The translations under genes and the position numbers were made by a program. Positions 40,335 through 49,847 of a stretch of 64,000 bases of DNA are shown piece by piece (the stretch's first letter is position 1; every line of letters begins with the position of its first letter). This DNA comes from Pontibacter virosus (GTDB lineage Bacteria; Bacteroidota; Bacteroidia; Cytophagales; Hymenobacteraceae), in contig NZ_QEKI01000018.1 in the NCBI RefSeq assembly GCF_003096355.1, positions 1-64,000 of the forward strand, given 5' to 3'. The notes beneath the pieces are model-generated. The model ran no database searches, had not been told where the DNA came from, and saw only the letters and a list, made by a program, of their open reading frames with translations.

Positions 40335-42104
40335 TTGGAAGATAAACCACAAAATACAGGCAAGGTATTCGATGCAGACGTCATCCGGCGGCTCTTCACG
40401 TTTGTGACGCCCTACATCCGGATCTTCTACTTCATTGTGTTCCTGACGTTTGCTTCAGCTATTTTAGCTGCGGTGCGCCCTTTCCTGATTCAGTATACCG
40501 TTGATAACGAGATTCTGCAGAACGACTGGGAGGGGCTGAACAAGATGTTCGTGATACTTGCGGTGCTCCTGGTGGGGCACGCCATTGTGCAGTACCTCCA
40601 TACCTATTTTGCGGGTTGGCTCGGGCAGCACGTCGTGCGCGACATCCGGGTGCAGCTTTACCGCCACATCCTGAACCTGCGCCTCAAGTTCTTCGACCGC
40701 ACGCCCATCGGTACACTCGTGACCCGCAATGTCTCGGATGTGGAAACACTCTCCGATGTGTTTAGTGAGGGACTAGCTGCCATGATCGGCGATATCCTGC
40801 AGCTGGTGTTTATCCTCGGCTTCATGTTCTACATCGATTGGGAGCTGGCGCTGGTGAGTTTGTCTACTTTCCCGATCATGCTCGTCAGTACTTACATTTT
40901 CAAAGAAAAGATCAAAGACACTTTCCAGGATGTGCGTACGGCCGTGGCGCGACTCAACTCGTTTGTGCAGGAGCATATCACAGGTATGAGCATTGTGCAG
41001 ATCTTCAACAATGAGAAGCGCGAGATGGAGAAGTTCAAGGAGATCAACAAGGAACACACCCGCGCCAATGTTCGCTCAGTGCTTTACTACTCGGTCTATT
41101 TTCCTGTGGCTGAGATCATCGGAGCGGCGGGTTTGGGTTTGCTGGTGTGGTATGGCGCCCATGGCGTGATTGACAACGACGTGTCGCTGGGTACGCTGAT
41201 GGCTTTTATCCTCTACATCCAGATGTTCTTCCGCCCGATTCGCATGATCGCCGACCGCTTCAATACCCTACAACTGGGCGTAGTGAGTACCGAGCGCCTC
41301 ATGCGCCTCCTCGACAGCAAAGAGATGATACCGGATAATGGAAATTATAAACCGGAGAAGATAAAAGGCAATGTGGCGTTCAAGGATGTGTGGTTTGCTT
41401 ACAAAGACGAAGACTGGGTGCTGCGCAATATCTCGCTGGATGTGAAGGCGGGCGAGTCGGTGGCGTTTGTGGGAGCCACGGGTGCGGGCAAAACCTCGGT
41501 AATCAACCTGCTCAACCGGTTCTACGAAATAAACAGCGGCCAAATCCTGATCGACGGACACGACATCAAAGAATATAACCTGGATGTGCTGCGCCATCAC
41601 ATCGGCGTGGTGCTGCAGGATGTGTTCCTTTTCTCGGGCACCATCGCCGATAACATCAGTTTGGGTAACAAAGCCATTACCGAAGAGCAAATGTGGCACG
41701 CCGCCGACCTGGTGGGTGCCCGCAAGTTCATCGAACGCCTGCCGGGCGGGTTGCACTACCAGGTAATGGAGCGCGGAGCCACGTTATCGGTAGGCCAGCG
41801 CCAGCTCATTTCCTTTGTGCGGGCTATGGTCTACAACCCTGAGATCATTATCCTCGACGAGGCCACTTCCAGTGTCGATTCCGAAACGGAGGAGCTCATA
41901 CAGTACGCCATCGACCAACTCATGCACGGGCGTACGTCCATCGTCATCGCTCACCGTTTGTCCACCATCCAAAAGGCTGATAAGATCATTGTGATGGACC
42001 GGGGCGAGATAAAAGAAATGGGTAACCACGAGGAATTGCTGCGCCGCGACGGTTACTATGCCCAACTCTACCACATGCAGTACAAAAACATGATCGACTT
42101 ATGA
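40335..42104 (+). CDS. ABC exporter half-transporter, canonical NBD (YheH/BmrD-like)
   Basis: A 589-residue type IV exporter: six membrane segments in about residues 15-310, then the ATPase. Walker A is GATGAGKTS near 380, the signature is LSVGQRQL, and Walker B is IIILDEATSSVD, with the catalytic glutamate present. DEATSSVDSETEELIQ is typical of the consensus-site partner in BmrCD/TM288-type heterodimers. The start is TTG; no in-frame ATG precedes it, and the next Met is near residue 51. The GyrI-like gene overlaps its stop by 4 bases. Confidence 0.92.
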   Translation: MEDKPQNTGKVFDADVIRRLFTFVTPYIRIFYFIVFLTFASAILAAVRPFLIQYTVDNEILQNDWEGLNKMFVILAVLLVGHAIVQYLHTYFAGWLGQHVVRDIRVQLYRHILNLRLKFFDRTPIGTLVTRNVSDVETLSDVFSEGLAAMIGDILQLVFILGFMFYIDWELALVSLSTFPIMLVSTYIFKEKIKDTFQDVRTAVARLNSFVQEHITGMSIVQIFNNEKREMEKFKEINKEHTRANVRSVLYYSVYFPVAEIIGAAGLGLLVWYGAHGVIDNDVSLGTLMAFILYIQMFFRPIRMIADRFNTLQLGVVSTERLMRLLDSKEMIPDNGNYKPEKIKGNVAFKDVWFAYKDEDWVLRNISLDVKAGESVAFVGATGAGKTSVINLLNRFYEINSGQILIDGHDIKEYNLDVLRHHIGVVLQDVFLFSGTIADNISLGNKAITEEQMWHAADLVGARKFIERLPGGLHYQVMERGATLSVGQRQLISFVRAMVYNPEIIILDEATSSVDSETEELIQYAIDQLMHGRTSIVIAHRLSTIQKADKIIVMDRGEIKEMGNHEELLRRDGYYAQLYHMQYKNMIDL

Positions 42105-42625
42105 ACAAGAAATTCTTGTTAGTGATGCTCGTGCTATCGGCCATCGTAGCGGCTTTTTATGCCTATCTGGGAGGTTTCAGCTCTGCAAAAGTATCGGAAG
42201 TAAACTCAGAGCAACTGTACATAGCGGGCCGTGCTTTCAAAGGTTCTGTAACAGATAATCTTCTCAACGACAACTTCCGCAGGGCTGCAGAGGTGCTCGA
42301 CAAGAACGAGCTGGAAGGCGGCATGCTGGGCAACATCTACTACAATAACCCGGAAGGGCGGGCTGACAGTGTAAATGCTTTTATCGGCGTGATCATACCA
42401 GATAGCTCGGTGCAGTTGCCGGCCGACTATGAGCTGCGGGTGGTGCCGGGTGGCCGGCGTGCCCTGCGCGGCGAAGTGAACGCCCACTACATGCTGGCAC
42501 CCAACAAACTCTACGAGGCCATTTTTGACTACGCCAAAGAGAAGAACCTAGAGTTGGAGACTTTCTACGTAGAGTGGTTCCCCGAAGACCACCAAGGTAT
42601 AGTGGAGGTTCCGATAAAGGAGTAG
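42101..42625 (+). CDS. Membrane-anchored GyrI/effector-binding-like protein
   Basis: A 174-residue protein with one N-terminal membrane segment or uncleaved signal (FLLVMLVLSAIVAAFYAYLGGF) and a soluble domain. The soluble part resembles the AraC effector-binding / GyrI-like fold: FIGVIIPDSSVQLPADYELRVVPGG, YMLAPNKLYEAIFDYAKEKNLEL and the FYVEWFPED C-terminal segment. Its start overlaps the stop of the ABC exporter (ATGA), so the two are translationally coupled. A ligand-sensing or trapping role for the exporter is possible but unproven. Confidence 0.7.
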   Translation: MNKKFLLVMLVLSAIVAAFYAYLGGFSSAKVSEVNSEQLYIAGRAFKGSVTDNLLNDNFRRAAEVLDKNELEGGMLGNIYYNNPEGRADSVNAFIGVIIPDSSVQLPADYELRVVPGGRRALRGEVNAHYMLAPNKLYEAIFDYAKEKNLELETFYVEWFPEDHQGIVEVPIKE

Positions 42626-42709
42626 CTTGCAGGTATAGATTATCTCCCTATATTTGATGAAAGGGGAGTGGCAACACCTTTCCCCGTGGAACGCTAGCAA
42701 AAGATCAAA

Positions 42710-43318
42710 TTGGGCAAAAAGGCAGAGGCAAAAAAAGAGCTGATACTGGAGGCAGCCAAGTCGGTGTTCGGTAAACTGGGTTACAGCAAAGCTACGCTGG
42801 ACGACATAGCCCATGCTATTGGCCTCAAAAAGCCGACGCTCTACTACTATTACAAAAGTAAAGAGGTCCTCTTTATCGAGGCTTTTTCACAAGAGTGGAA
42901 AGACAGCCTGTACCGGATCAAGAAAATAGCCGAACAGGAAAAAGACCCACGCGAACGCCTGTTGCGTTACATCCGCTCCTCACTTCGGTATTATCAGGAA
43001 ATCGTAACGCAGCACACCATTTCCATCCAGGTGCTCATCGAGACGCGCATTATGTTTCAGGAGCTGTTCAAGGAATCGCGCGCCAAGGAGACGAATTTCT
43101 ATGCCTCTGTTATCAAAGAAGGTATAGCCAACGGCACCTTCATCAATTGCGAAGCTGAGCGGGTGGGCTATTCTATTATGGTGGTCAAAGACCTGATTCA
43201 GTTCGAAGAGTTCCAGCGCGCCCAGTTCCACAACCTGCCTTCCATCGATTTCGAGAAAATAGAAAGCGAAGTGCTGTTTACCGTGAACCTGATTCTGGAA
43301 GGTATACGGGTTAAGTAG
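42710..43318 (+). CDS. TetR-family transcriptional regulator
   Basis: A 202-residue TetR regulator. The N-terminal helix-turn-helix is in ILEAAKSVFGKLGYSKATLDDIAHAIGLKKPTLYYYYKSKEVLF (about 12-55), and a helical ligand-binding domain follows. The start is TTG: an in-frame TAG lies 15 bases upstream with no ATG between. It is the third gene of the ABC exporter run and probably represses that operon, as TetR regulators beside exporters often do. Confidence 0.92.
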   Translation: MGKKAEAKKELILEAAKSVFGKLGYSKATLDDIAHAIGLKKPTLYYYYKSKEVLFIEAFSQEWKDSLYRIKKIAEQEKDPRERLLRYIRSSLRYYQEIVTQHTISIQVLIETRIMFQELFKESRAKETNFYASVIKEGIANGTFINCEAERVGYSIMVVKDLIQFEEFQRAQFHNLPSIDFEKIESEVLFTVNLILEGIRVK

Positions 43319-43342
43319 ACGGCCTGAACTTTCGAAATAGAA

Positions 43343-43379
43343 ATGCCCCAACCTAAGCAAGCCGCTTAATTTGGGGCAT
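43343..43379. terminator. Hairpin between convergent regulator genes
   Basis: A 9-bp perfect outer stem (43343-43351 with 43371-43379) with an inner 5-bp stem. It has no T-run, so it is only a weak terminator candidate. Confidence 0.45.
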
Positions 43380-43463
43380 CGTTATACCTGGCCTGTTCGG
43401 GCGTAAGACTTCGTTAAGTAAGATAGTGGGCTTGGGCGATGGGTGGCCCGGAGATGCAGGAGC

Positions 43464-43883
43464 CTAACCCTGCGGGTGACTGGCCTTATATTCATCTAGT
43501 TTCGCCTTTAGCGCGTCCACATCGGCGTGGTGGCCTTTGGCAACTTCGGCGGCGTCGAGCTCAATGAGCATGTTCTGCATTTGCTTCAGGTAGGCGGCTT
43601 TGTCTTTTTTGAGGCACCCTTTGTGATTGTCTTTGCAGGTGCCATTCTCATCCATGGGTTTGAACATACTGCCCTCGCCATAAATAAGCCACTGTGTGTT
43701 CAGGTCAGGGAAATTCTTCACGATGGCTACTAATTCATCAAGAAGGTAGTTTTTACCTGATAGTATGTTCGAAAGCACCGATTCGTCGCTGCCTGTCATC
43801 TCGAGGAGCTGTGGCATTTCCAACTCTTTAATGCTGGTATAAAAACGGAATCTTTTGCCGATTTGCTGTATGTCAATAGCCAT
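43464..43883 (-). CDS. XRE-like helix-turn-helix protein
   Basis: A 139-residue protein. Residues 1-70 form an XRE-type DNA-binding domain of the kind in small Bacteroidota regulators (MPQLLEMTGSDESVLSNILSGKNYLLDELVAIVKNFPDLNTQWLIYGEGSMF). The C-terminal part (about 90-139) is a charged helix, probably for dimerisation. Cysteines in NGTCKDNHKGCLKK could bind metal, but this is a guess. Targets are unknown. It lies between the two ABC exporter genes. Confidence 0.82.
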   Translation of the reverse strand: MAIDIQQIGKRFRFYTSIKELEMPQLLEMTGSDESVLSNILSGKNYLLDELVAIVKNFPDLNTQWLIYGEGSMFKPMDENGTCKDNHKGCLKKDKAAYLKQMQNMLIELDAAEVAKGHHADVDALKAKLDEYKASHPQG

Positions 43884-44019
43884 AGATAGAGATTTAGGAG
43901 GTCATATAAACTTGCTATACGTACCTATAACAGTTTCTGTATCAAAAAATTCCCAAGCCTCTAATGGCGTGTTGTTAAATAGTTGACTTTCAGGAGGTAA
44001 CCAGACAGGGTGTTTGTGG

Positions 44020-45804
44020 CTATTGTGAGTCCTCGGCCTGCAGTTGGCGCTCGTAAAGCACTTTATACAAGCCCTGTTGCTGTATCAACTCTTCATGCGT
44101 GCCGTGCTGCACAATCTCCCCGTCATCAAGTACCAGAATCTTATCTGCCAACTTAACAGAAGACACCCTGTGTGAAATAATGATGGAGGTGCGGTTCGCC
44201 ATGATGCGGCGCAGGCTGTTGAGGATGGCGTTTTCCGTTTTCGTGTCCACGGCCGAAAGCGAGTCGTCGAGGATGAGGATGCTTGGCTCACGCACCAGCG
44301 CTCTGGCAATGGAAACCCGCTGCTTCTGGCCGCCGGAGAGGGTGATGCCGCGCTCGCCTAATTTGGTGTCGAACTGCTCGGGGAAGCGCATGATGTTCTC
44401 GTATACGTCGGCATCTTTGGCGGACTGCACCATTTGCTCCTCCGTGATGCTTGGCAAACCGAAACCGATGTTGTTGCGGATGGTGTCGGAGAAGAGGAAC
44501 ACGTCCTGCGGTACATAGCCAATCTGGCTGCGGAGACTCTCCAGGTTATAATCACGCACATCCACACCGTCGATAAGAATGCGGCCGCTGGTGATGTCAT
44601 ACATGCGGGGCAGCAGGGTAGCGATAGTACTCTTGCCCGAGCCGGTGTTACCAATCACGGCCAGTGTCTCGCCGTGGTTGATGCGGAACGAAATGTTCTT
44701 CAGCGCATGGATGTTCGTGTCAGGATACACAAAGTCCACGTTCTCGAACACGATATCACCCTCAATTGGCTTACTGATGTTCTCGCGCGACACGATATCG
44801 TTCTTAGTATTCAGGAACTCATTAATGCGGGCCTGAGAGGCAGCTGCACGCTGCACCAAACTGGCCGTCCAGCCGAGCGAGGTAACGGGCCAGGTGAGCA
44901 TGTTCACGTAGATGATGAACTCAGCAATGTTACCGGTCGTGATGCTGCCGTTCATCACCTCCTGGCCGCCAATGTATATGGTTATGATCGTGCTCAAACC
45001 CACCAGAAACAGCACCAATGGGAAAAAAAGCGAGTTTACGAAGTTCAGTTCCAGCGACTTGTCCTTGTAGTTGTTGCTGGCTTTGGTGAAGTTGTTGTGC
45101 GAATCGTCTTCCCGGACAAAGGATTTGAGCACCCGTATACCCGAAAAAGCCTCCTGTACAAAAGTGGTGATGCCGGAGAGGCTGCGCTGTATCTCATCAG
45201 ACTTGCGCTCAATGATGTTGTTGACGTAGTAGATGCTAATAGCCAAAATCGGCAGCGGAATCAAGGTATAGAGCGTGAGCTTTACGTTCACCGACAGCAT
45301 ATAGGGGATTACCATCAGGAAGAGGATGACCAGGTTGAGGCCATACATAATGGCCGGGCCAAGGTACATGCGCACGCGGCTCACATCTTCAGAGATGCGC
45401 GACATCAGGTCGCCGGTGTTGTTTTTGCGGTAGAAGCTGAGTGGCAGGCTCTGGTAGTGCTCGTAAATCTCGTTCTTGAGGTCGTTTTCGATCAGGCGAC
45501 TCATCACGATAATTGTCTGACGCACGAAAAACAGGAAGAGCCCACGCAGCAAAGCCATCACCAGAATGATGACCCCATACACCAGAATACTGCTGGCAAA
45601 GGTCTCGTATACCGTTTCCTGCTGCGCCATGCCCTCAAACAGGTTGTGCAGGTTGATGCCCTCCTTGATCAAATTAAAGGCGTGGCGCACCACCTGGGCA
45701 GGCAGAATCTGGAAAAAGTTAGATATGATGATGAATACCAGGCCCCAAAGAAGACGGTATTTATACTTGAGTAAATATTTGTTGAGGTAACGGAGTGATT
45801 TCAC
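44020..45804 (-). CDS. ABC exporter half-transporter, degenerate NBD (YheI/BmrC-like)
   Basis: A 594-residue type IV exporter with an N-terminal membrane domain (about 15-320) and a C-terminal ATPase. Walker A is GNTGSGKST and the signature is LSGGQKQRVSIARALV. Walker B reads ILILDDSLSAVD: the usual catalytic glutamate is aspartate. This substitution marks the degenerate subunit of heterodimeric exporters (TM287, BmrC). The likely partner is the canonical half-transporter at 40335-42104, on the opposite strand. A homodimer is the alternative. Confidence 0.92.
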   Translation of the reverse strand: MKSLRYLNKYLLKYKYRLLWGLVFIIISNFFQILPAQVVRHAFNLIKEGINLHNLFEGMAQQETVYETFASSILVYGVIILVMALLRGLFLFFVRQTIIVMSRLIENDLKNEIYEHYQSLPLSFYRKNNTGDLMSRISEDVSRVRMYLGPAIMYGLNLVILFLMVIPYMLSVNVKLTLYTLIPLPILAISIYYVNNIIERKSDEIQRSLSGITTFVQEAFSGIRVLKSFVREDDSHNNFTKASNNYKDKSLELNFVNSLFFPLVLFLVGLSTIITIYIGGQEVMNGSITTGNIAEFIIYVNMLTWPVTSLGWTASLVQRAAASQARINEFLNTKNDIVSRENISKPIEGDIVFENVDFVYPDTNIHALKNISFRINHGETLAVIGNTGSGKSTIATLLPRMYDITSGRILIDGVDVRDYNLESLRSQIGYVPQDVFLFSDTIRNNIGFGLPSITEEQMVQSAKDADVYENIMRFPEQFDTKLGERGITLSGGQKQRVSIARALVREPSILILDDSLSAVDTKTENAILNSLRRIMANRTSIIISHRVSSVKLADKILVLDDGEIVQHGTHEELIQQQGLYKVLYERQLQAEDSQ

Positions 45805-45854
45805 AGCAAGAATATGAAGCTCAGAGGCTTTTACGTAGACTTATCAGGTTCAAA

Positions 45855-45884
45855 TTGAATTAATCAAAAAAAGAATTAATTTTG
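45855..45884 (+). promoter_or_regulatory. Leucine dehydrogenase promoter
   Basis: TTG at 45855-45857, a 19-base spacer and TAATTTTG at 45877-45884 closely match the Bacteroidota promoter. The leader to the ATG would be about 65 bases. Confidence 0.66.
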
Positions 45885-45954
45885 CAGCACGAAAAACGGG
45901 GTATCTGTTGCCTCGCTTCTACAAAGATAGAATAACCCTTAATCAAAATCATAA

Positions 45955-47055
45955 ATGGTCGAACTAAAAGAAGTTGAGCTGAAGAAAGATAAGTCGGTCT
46001 TCGGTCAGATATCAGAGCATAACCATGAGAAAGTAGTTTTCTGCCACGACAAAGAAACTGGCCTGAAAGCGATCATCGGTATCCACAATACTGTACTTGG
46101 CCCAGCGCTGGGTGGTACACGTATGTGGTCGTATGCTTCTGAGGCTGAGGCGTTGGACGATGTACTGCGTCTTTCAAGAGGTATGACTTACAAGGCCGCT
46201 ATCTCTGGTCTGAACCTGGGTGGTGGTAAAGCCGTGATCATCGGCGATGCCAAAAAAGACAAAAGCGAGGCTTTGCTTCGTCGTTTCGGCCGTTTCGTGA
46301 AAAACCTGAACGGTGCTTACATCACAGCTGAAGACGTGGGGATGACCACCAAAGACATGGAGTACATCCGCATGGAAACAGAGCACGTGTCTGGCCTGCC
46401 TGAGTCGATGGGCGGTGGCGGTGACCCATCTCCGGTAACGGCTTACGGTACCTACATGGGTATGAAAGCCGCTGCCAAAAAAGCTTTTGGTTCTGACTCA
46501 CTGAATGGCAAAAAGATTTCTGTACAGGGTGTTGGTCACGTAGGTGGCTACCTGGTAGAGCTGCTTGCCAAAGAAAACGCTCAAATCTTCATTACCGACA
46601 TCTACGAAGACCGTCTGCGTGAGGTGTCTGCCAAGTACAACGCCAAGGTGGTAGGCATGGACGAGATCTACGATCTTGACGTGGACATCTACTCTCCGTG
46701 CGCGCTGGGTGGCACGATCAACGACAACACACTGGGCCGACTGAAGAGTAAGGTGATTGCCGGCTGCGCCAACAACCAGCTGCGCGACGAGACGGTGCAT
46801 GGTCCTGCTTTGACAGAGAAAGGCATTCTGCACGCACCTGACTTCCTGATCAATGCCGGTGGCCTGATCAACGTATACTCTGAGCTGCAGGGCTATAACC
46901 GCGAAAGCGCCTATGCCCAGACAGAGCGTATCTACGGTTTTACACTCGATATTTTCGACAAGGCCGAGCAAGAAGGCATCTATACGCAGCTGGCTGCTAC
47001 TAAAATGGCAGAGCAGCGTATCAACAGCATCAGCAAAGTAAGGTCTACTTACTAA
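45955..47055 (+). CDS. Leucine dehydrogenase (Glu/Leu/Phe/Val dehydrogenase family)
   Basis: A 366-residue NAD-dependent amino-acid dehydrogenase that deaminates branched-chain amino acids to keto acids. The substrate lysine region is GLNLGGGKAVIIGD, and GPALGGTRMW precedes it. The dinucleotide-binding loop is VQGVGHVGGYL near residue 188. Length and motifs fit leucine dehydrogenase better than glutamate dehydrogenase. It is a single gene with a strong promoter and terminator; the acyl-CoA dehydrogenase at 10443 may act further down the same catabolic route. Confidence 0.92.
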   Translation: MVELKEVELKKDKSVFGQISEHNHEKVVFCHDKETGLKAIIGIHNTVLGPALGGTRMWSYASEAEALDDVLRLSRGMTYKAAISGLNLGGGKAVIIGDAKKDKSEALLRRFGRFVKNLNGAYITAEDVGMTTKDMEYIRMETEHVSGLPESMGGGGDPSPVTAYGTYMGMKAAAKKAFGSDSLNGKKISVQGVGHVGGYLVELLAKENAQIFITDIYEDRLREVSAKYNAKVVGMDEIYDLDVDIYSPCALGGTINDNTLGRLKSKVIAGCANNQLRDETVHGPALTEKGILHAPDFLINAGGLINVYSELQGYNRESAYAQTERIYGFTLDIFDKAEQEGIYTQLAATKMAEQRINSISKVRSTY

Positions 47056-47078
47056 GCACTGCCTTCCTGATCATATTC

Positions 47079-47119
47079 AAAACAAAAGTGCTGCATTAAT
47101 CTGTGGCACTTTTGTTTTA
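47079..47119 (+). terminator. Terminator after leucine dehydrogenase
   Basis: A 13-bp perfect stem (47079-47091 with 47106-47118) with a T-rich 3-prime arm. Confidence 0.85.
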
Positions 47120-47263
47120 CTACAGTCCATTTTTATTAGCGCGCAGGTTCGCCTTTGCGTATACCTTTACCAGCGGCAGCTATACCTGTCTGCTGCTTTT
47201 GGTGCCAGTGCACCAACCATAGTAAAAACACATATCAACCAACACGTTCTTTAAAATACCATT

Positions 47264-48436
47264 ATGCTCAACCGCAGAACACTTCGAATCAAGGCTATGC
47301 AAGCCATTTATGCCTACAAACAGGCCGAAGGTTCGGATTACCAGCTGGCACTCGACCAGATAGCAGAAGACTTCGCACCGGACCTGAATTCTATGGAAGT
47401 GCAGGACCGCAAGCTGCTTGAAGGCCGTAAGCAAATTGCGCAGCTGCTCTTTAAGGAATGGCACGAAACGGGCCAGTTCGAAACAGAAGAGACCGACAAA
47501 GAGATAATTGAAGCGGTAAACAGAGCTATAGTAGCCTATAAGAATCTCACCAAAAAAGACTACAAGCAATACAGCAGCCAGATGATGAGCGCCGTGGAGC
47601 GCATCTATGACCATTACCTGGGCACCCTGCAGATTCTCGAGCTGATCAACGAGCTGGTAAAAGATGAGGAGGAGAAAAAGGAGAAACGTTTTACGGCCGC
47701 CACTGGGCCCGATGTGAAGCGCTTTCTGAACAACCGGGTGGCGCAGCGCATCCTCACCAACAAATCGTACCAGCAGCACATCATTCGTCGCAACATCAGT
47801 TGGGGCTCCGACATCAGTGAGATTCGCCTCGTTTATAAGAATATCCTGAAGCAGGATGAAGTGTTTCTGAACTACCTGGCGCTGCCTGAGCCTACGCTTG
47901 AGGAGGACCTGGAGGTGGTGAAACATATTTTCAAAAACATTATTTTTAAAGAAAAAAACTTACAATCTTTGTTTGAAGAGCAGGATTTGAACTGGGTGGA
48001 GAACAAATCCATCGTAAAAAGCCTGGTTAACAAGACTGTCAAGATGTTTGGCGAAGAGACCGAAGAAGAGCCCGTATTGTTGGATCTTTCGGCTAACTGG
48101 GAAGACGACAAAGTCTTCTTTGAGGAGCTCTATCACCAGACCCTGCAGGATGATGAAAAGTACGAGGCCATGATTGCCGCAAGCGTGAAGAACTGGGATG
48201 TGGAGCGTGTGGCCCTGCTTGACAAGATCATCCTGAAGTTGGCGCTTTGCGAAATGCACATCTTCCGAAGCATACCCGTAAAGGTGACCATCAACGAATA
48301 CATTGAGATTTCGAAGCTGTACAGCACGCCTAAGAGCAAGCAGTTTGTGAACGGTGTGCTGGACAAGATGGCACAAGAGCTGACCACCAGTGGCGACATA
48401 CGCAAGTCGGGCCGTGGTCTGATTGACAACAAATAA
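47264..48436 (+). CDS. nusB: Transcription antitermination protein NusB (long form)
   Basis: A 390-residue protein. It begins with the NusB-like LNRRTLRIKAMQAIYAYKQAEG, and a full NusB fold covers about 240-385 (DKVFFEELYHQTLQ, DVERVALLDKIILKLALCEM, VKVTINEYIEISKLYSTPKSKQFVNGVLD). E. coli NusB is about 139 residues; the long N-terminal extension is usual in Bacteroidota. It binds boxA RNA with NusE during rRNA transcription. It opens a run of same-strand genes to coaE. Confidence 0.94.
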   Translation: MLNRRTLRIKAMQAIYAYKQAEGSDYQLALDQIAEDFAPDLNSMEVQDRKLLEGRKQIAQLLFKEWHETGQFETEETDKEIIEAVNRAIVAYKNLTKKDYKQYSSQMMSAVERIYDHYLGTLQILELINELVKDEEEKKEKRFTAATGPDVKRFLNNRVAQRILTNKSYQQHIIRRNISWGSDISEIRLVYKNILKQDEVFLNYLALPEPTLEEDLEVVKHIFKNIIFKEKNLQSLFEEQDLNWVENKSIVKSLVNKTVKMFGEETEEEPVLLDLSANWEDDKVFFEELYHQTLQDDEKYEAMIAASVKNWDVERVALLDKIILKLALCEMHIFRSIPVKVTINEYIEISKLYSTPKSKQFVNGVLDKMAQELTTSGDIRKSGRGLIDNK

Positions 48437-48515
48437 GGTATAGTACGTCTTTGAGCCCCGATATGCCGTAATAAGGGGAAAGACATACCTAATATATAAG
48501 TATAGAGATAATCTT

Positions 48516-48821
48516 ATGAGTAAGACGACGAGCAATATACTGTTTTTCGTGTCAGGTGCCGCAGTTGGAGCCGTAGCTGGCATCCTGTTCGCACCAGAGA
48601 AGGGCAGAGAAACACGCAGCTGGCTAAGCTACCGCCTTGAAAAGTACCGCGACACCCTCTCAGACCTGCTGGAGGAATTAGTGGAAGATCGTAACCGCGT
48701 AACTTCAAGCGCAAAGTCTGAGGGACAGCGTGTGATACAGGACGCAAAAGACAAAGCCGAGAAACTTTTGGGCGATGTCGATTCACTTATCAACGAGATA
48801 AACAGCAGGAAAGAAATATAA
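48516..48821 (+). CDS. YtxH-domain protein
   Basis: A 101-residue protein with one N-terminal membrane segment rich in small residues (NILFFVSGAAVGAVAGILFAP), followed by the EKGRETR motif of YtxH and a long charged helix. Family members are linked to envelope stress. It lies 2 bases before the isocitrate dehydrogenase gene, probably on the same transcript. Confidence 0.88.
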   Translation: MSKTTSNILFFVSGAAVGAVAGILFAPEKGRETRSWLSYRLEKYRDTLSDLLEELVEDRNRVTSSAKSEGQRVIQDAKDKAEKLLGDVDSLINEINSRKEI

Positions 48822-48823
48822 AC

Positions 48824-49822
48824 ATGAGAGAGATTACACTGATTCCCGGCGACGGGATAGGACCAGAGATTACAGAAGCCGTTAAAGCCGTTTTCAGCGC
48901 TGCCAAAGTGCCTGTAACCTGGGAAGAGGAAAATGCAGGACAGACCACTTTCGATTCGATTGGTGAACTGATACCTTCTACACTGATTGCCTCGCTTAAG
49001 AAGAACAAAGTGGCCCTGAAAGGCCCAATCACAACGCCGGTAGGCAAAGGCTTCAAAAGCATCAATGTGCAGCTGCGCCAGATGTTCGATCTGTACTCGA
49101 ATGTGCGTCCTGCCAAAACCACGCCTGGCGTAAATACCCGCTTCGATAATGTAAACCTGGTGCTGTTCCGCGAGAACACCGAAGGCCTGTACTCAGGACT
49201 GGAGATGTTCGATGAGCGCCTTCAGATCTCTGATTCTGTCGCCCGCCTGACGCGAGTTGGCTGCCGCAAGATCATCCGTGCCGCGTTTGAGTATGCCAAC
49301 AAGCACAACTGCAAGAAGGTAACGGCGGTGCACAAAGCCAACATCCTTAAAAGCGCCGGCGCCCTGTTCCTGAGCGAAGCCAGCGAAATAGCGAAAGAGT
49401 ATCCACACATCCAGTACGATGACAAGATCATCGACAACATGTGCATGCAGCTGGTGATCAAGCCAGAGCAGTTCGACGTGATCGTGACCACCAACCTGTT
49501 CGGTGATATCCTGTCTGACCTGTGCGCGGGTCTGGTAGGCGGCCTGGGCGTGGTGTCCGGTGCTAACATCGGCAACGACATGGCTATTTTCGAAGCCGTA
49601 CACGGCTCTGCACCTGATATTGCGGGCCAGGGAAAGGCAAACCCAACCGCGCTGCTGCGCTCGGCCATCATGATGCTGCACCACATTGATCTGAAAGATG
49701 AGGCGAACCGCATTGAGACCGCTTTGGACGCAACGCTTGCCAACAGAGAGCAGTGCACAGGTGACCTCGGTGGCAAAGCTGGCACCATGGAGTTTGCACA
49801 ACACATCATTTCGAAACTATAA
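48824..49822 (+). CDS. Isocitrate dehydrogenase (NAD-type, isocitrate/isopropylmalate family)
   Basis: A 332-residue decarboxylating dehydrogenase. ITLIPGDGIGPEIT starts the fold; NLVLFRENTEGLYSGLE carries the substrate-binding arginine and serine region; DVIVTTNLFGDILSDLCAGLVGGLG carries the metal-binding aspartates; and VHGSAPDIAGQGKANPTA forms the cofactor loop. Short length and motifs fit NAD-dependent isocitrate dehydrogenase of the TCA cycle. 3-isopropylmalate or homoisocitrate dehydrogenase is less likely without leucine genes nearby. Confidence 0.9.
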   Translation: MREITLIPGDGIGPEITEAVKAVFSAAKVPVTWEEENAGQTTFDSIGELIPSTLIASLKKNKVALKGPITTPVGKGFKSINVQLRQMFDLYSNVRPAKTTPGVNTRFDNVNLVLFRENTEGLYSGLEMFDERLQISDSVARLTRVGCRKIIRAAFEYANKHNCKKVTAVHKANILKSAGALFLSEASEIAKEYPHIQYDDKIIDNMCMQLVIKPEQFDVIVTTNLFGDILSDLCAGLVGGLGVVSGANIGNDMAIFEAVHGSAPDIAGQGKANPTALLRSAIMMLHHIDLKDEANRIETALDATLANREQCTGDLGGKAGTMEFAQHIISKL

Positions 49823-49847
49823 TCAAGCAAAAAGCTGTTTAACTGAT

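Noticed and set aside
44434..45774. A 446-codon plus-strand open frame opposite the ABC exporter
   Set aside because: It is a long antisense shadow of a well-supported exporter gene. Its product has no domains, signals or family motifs.
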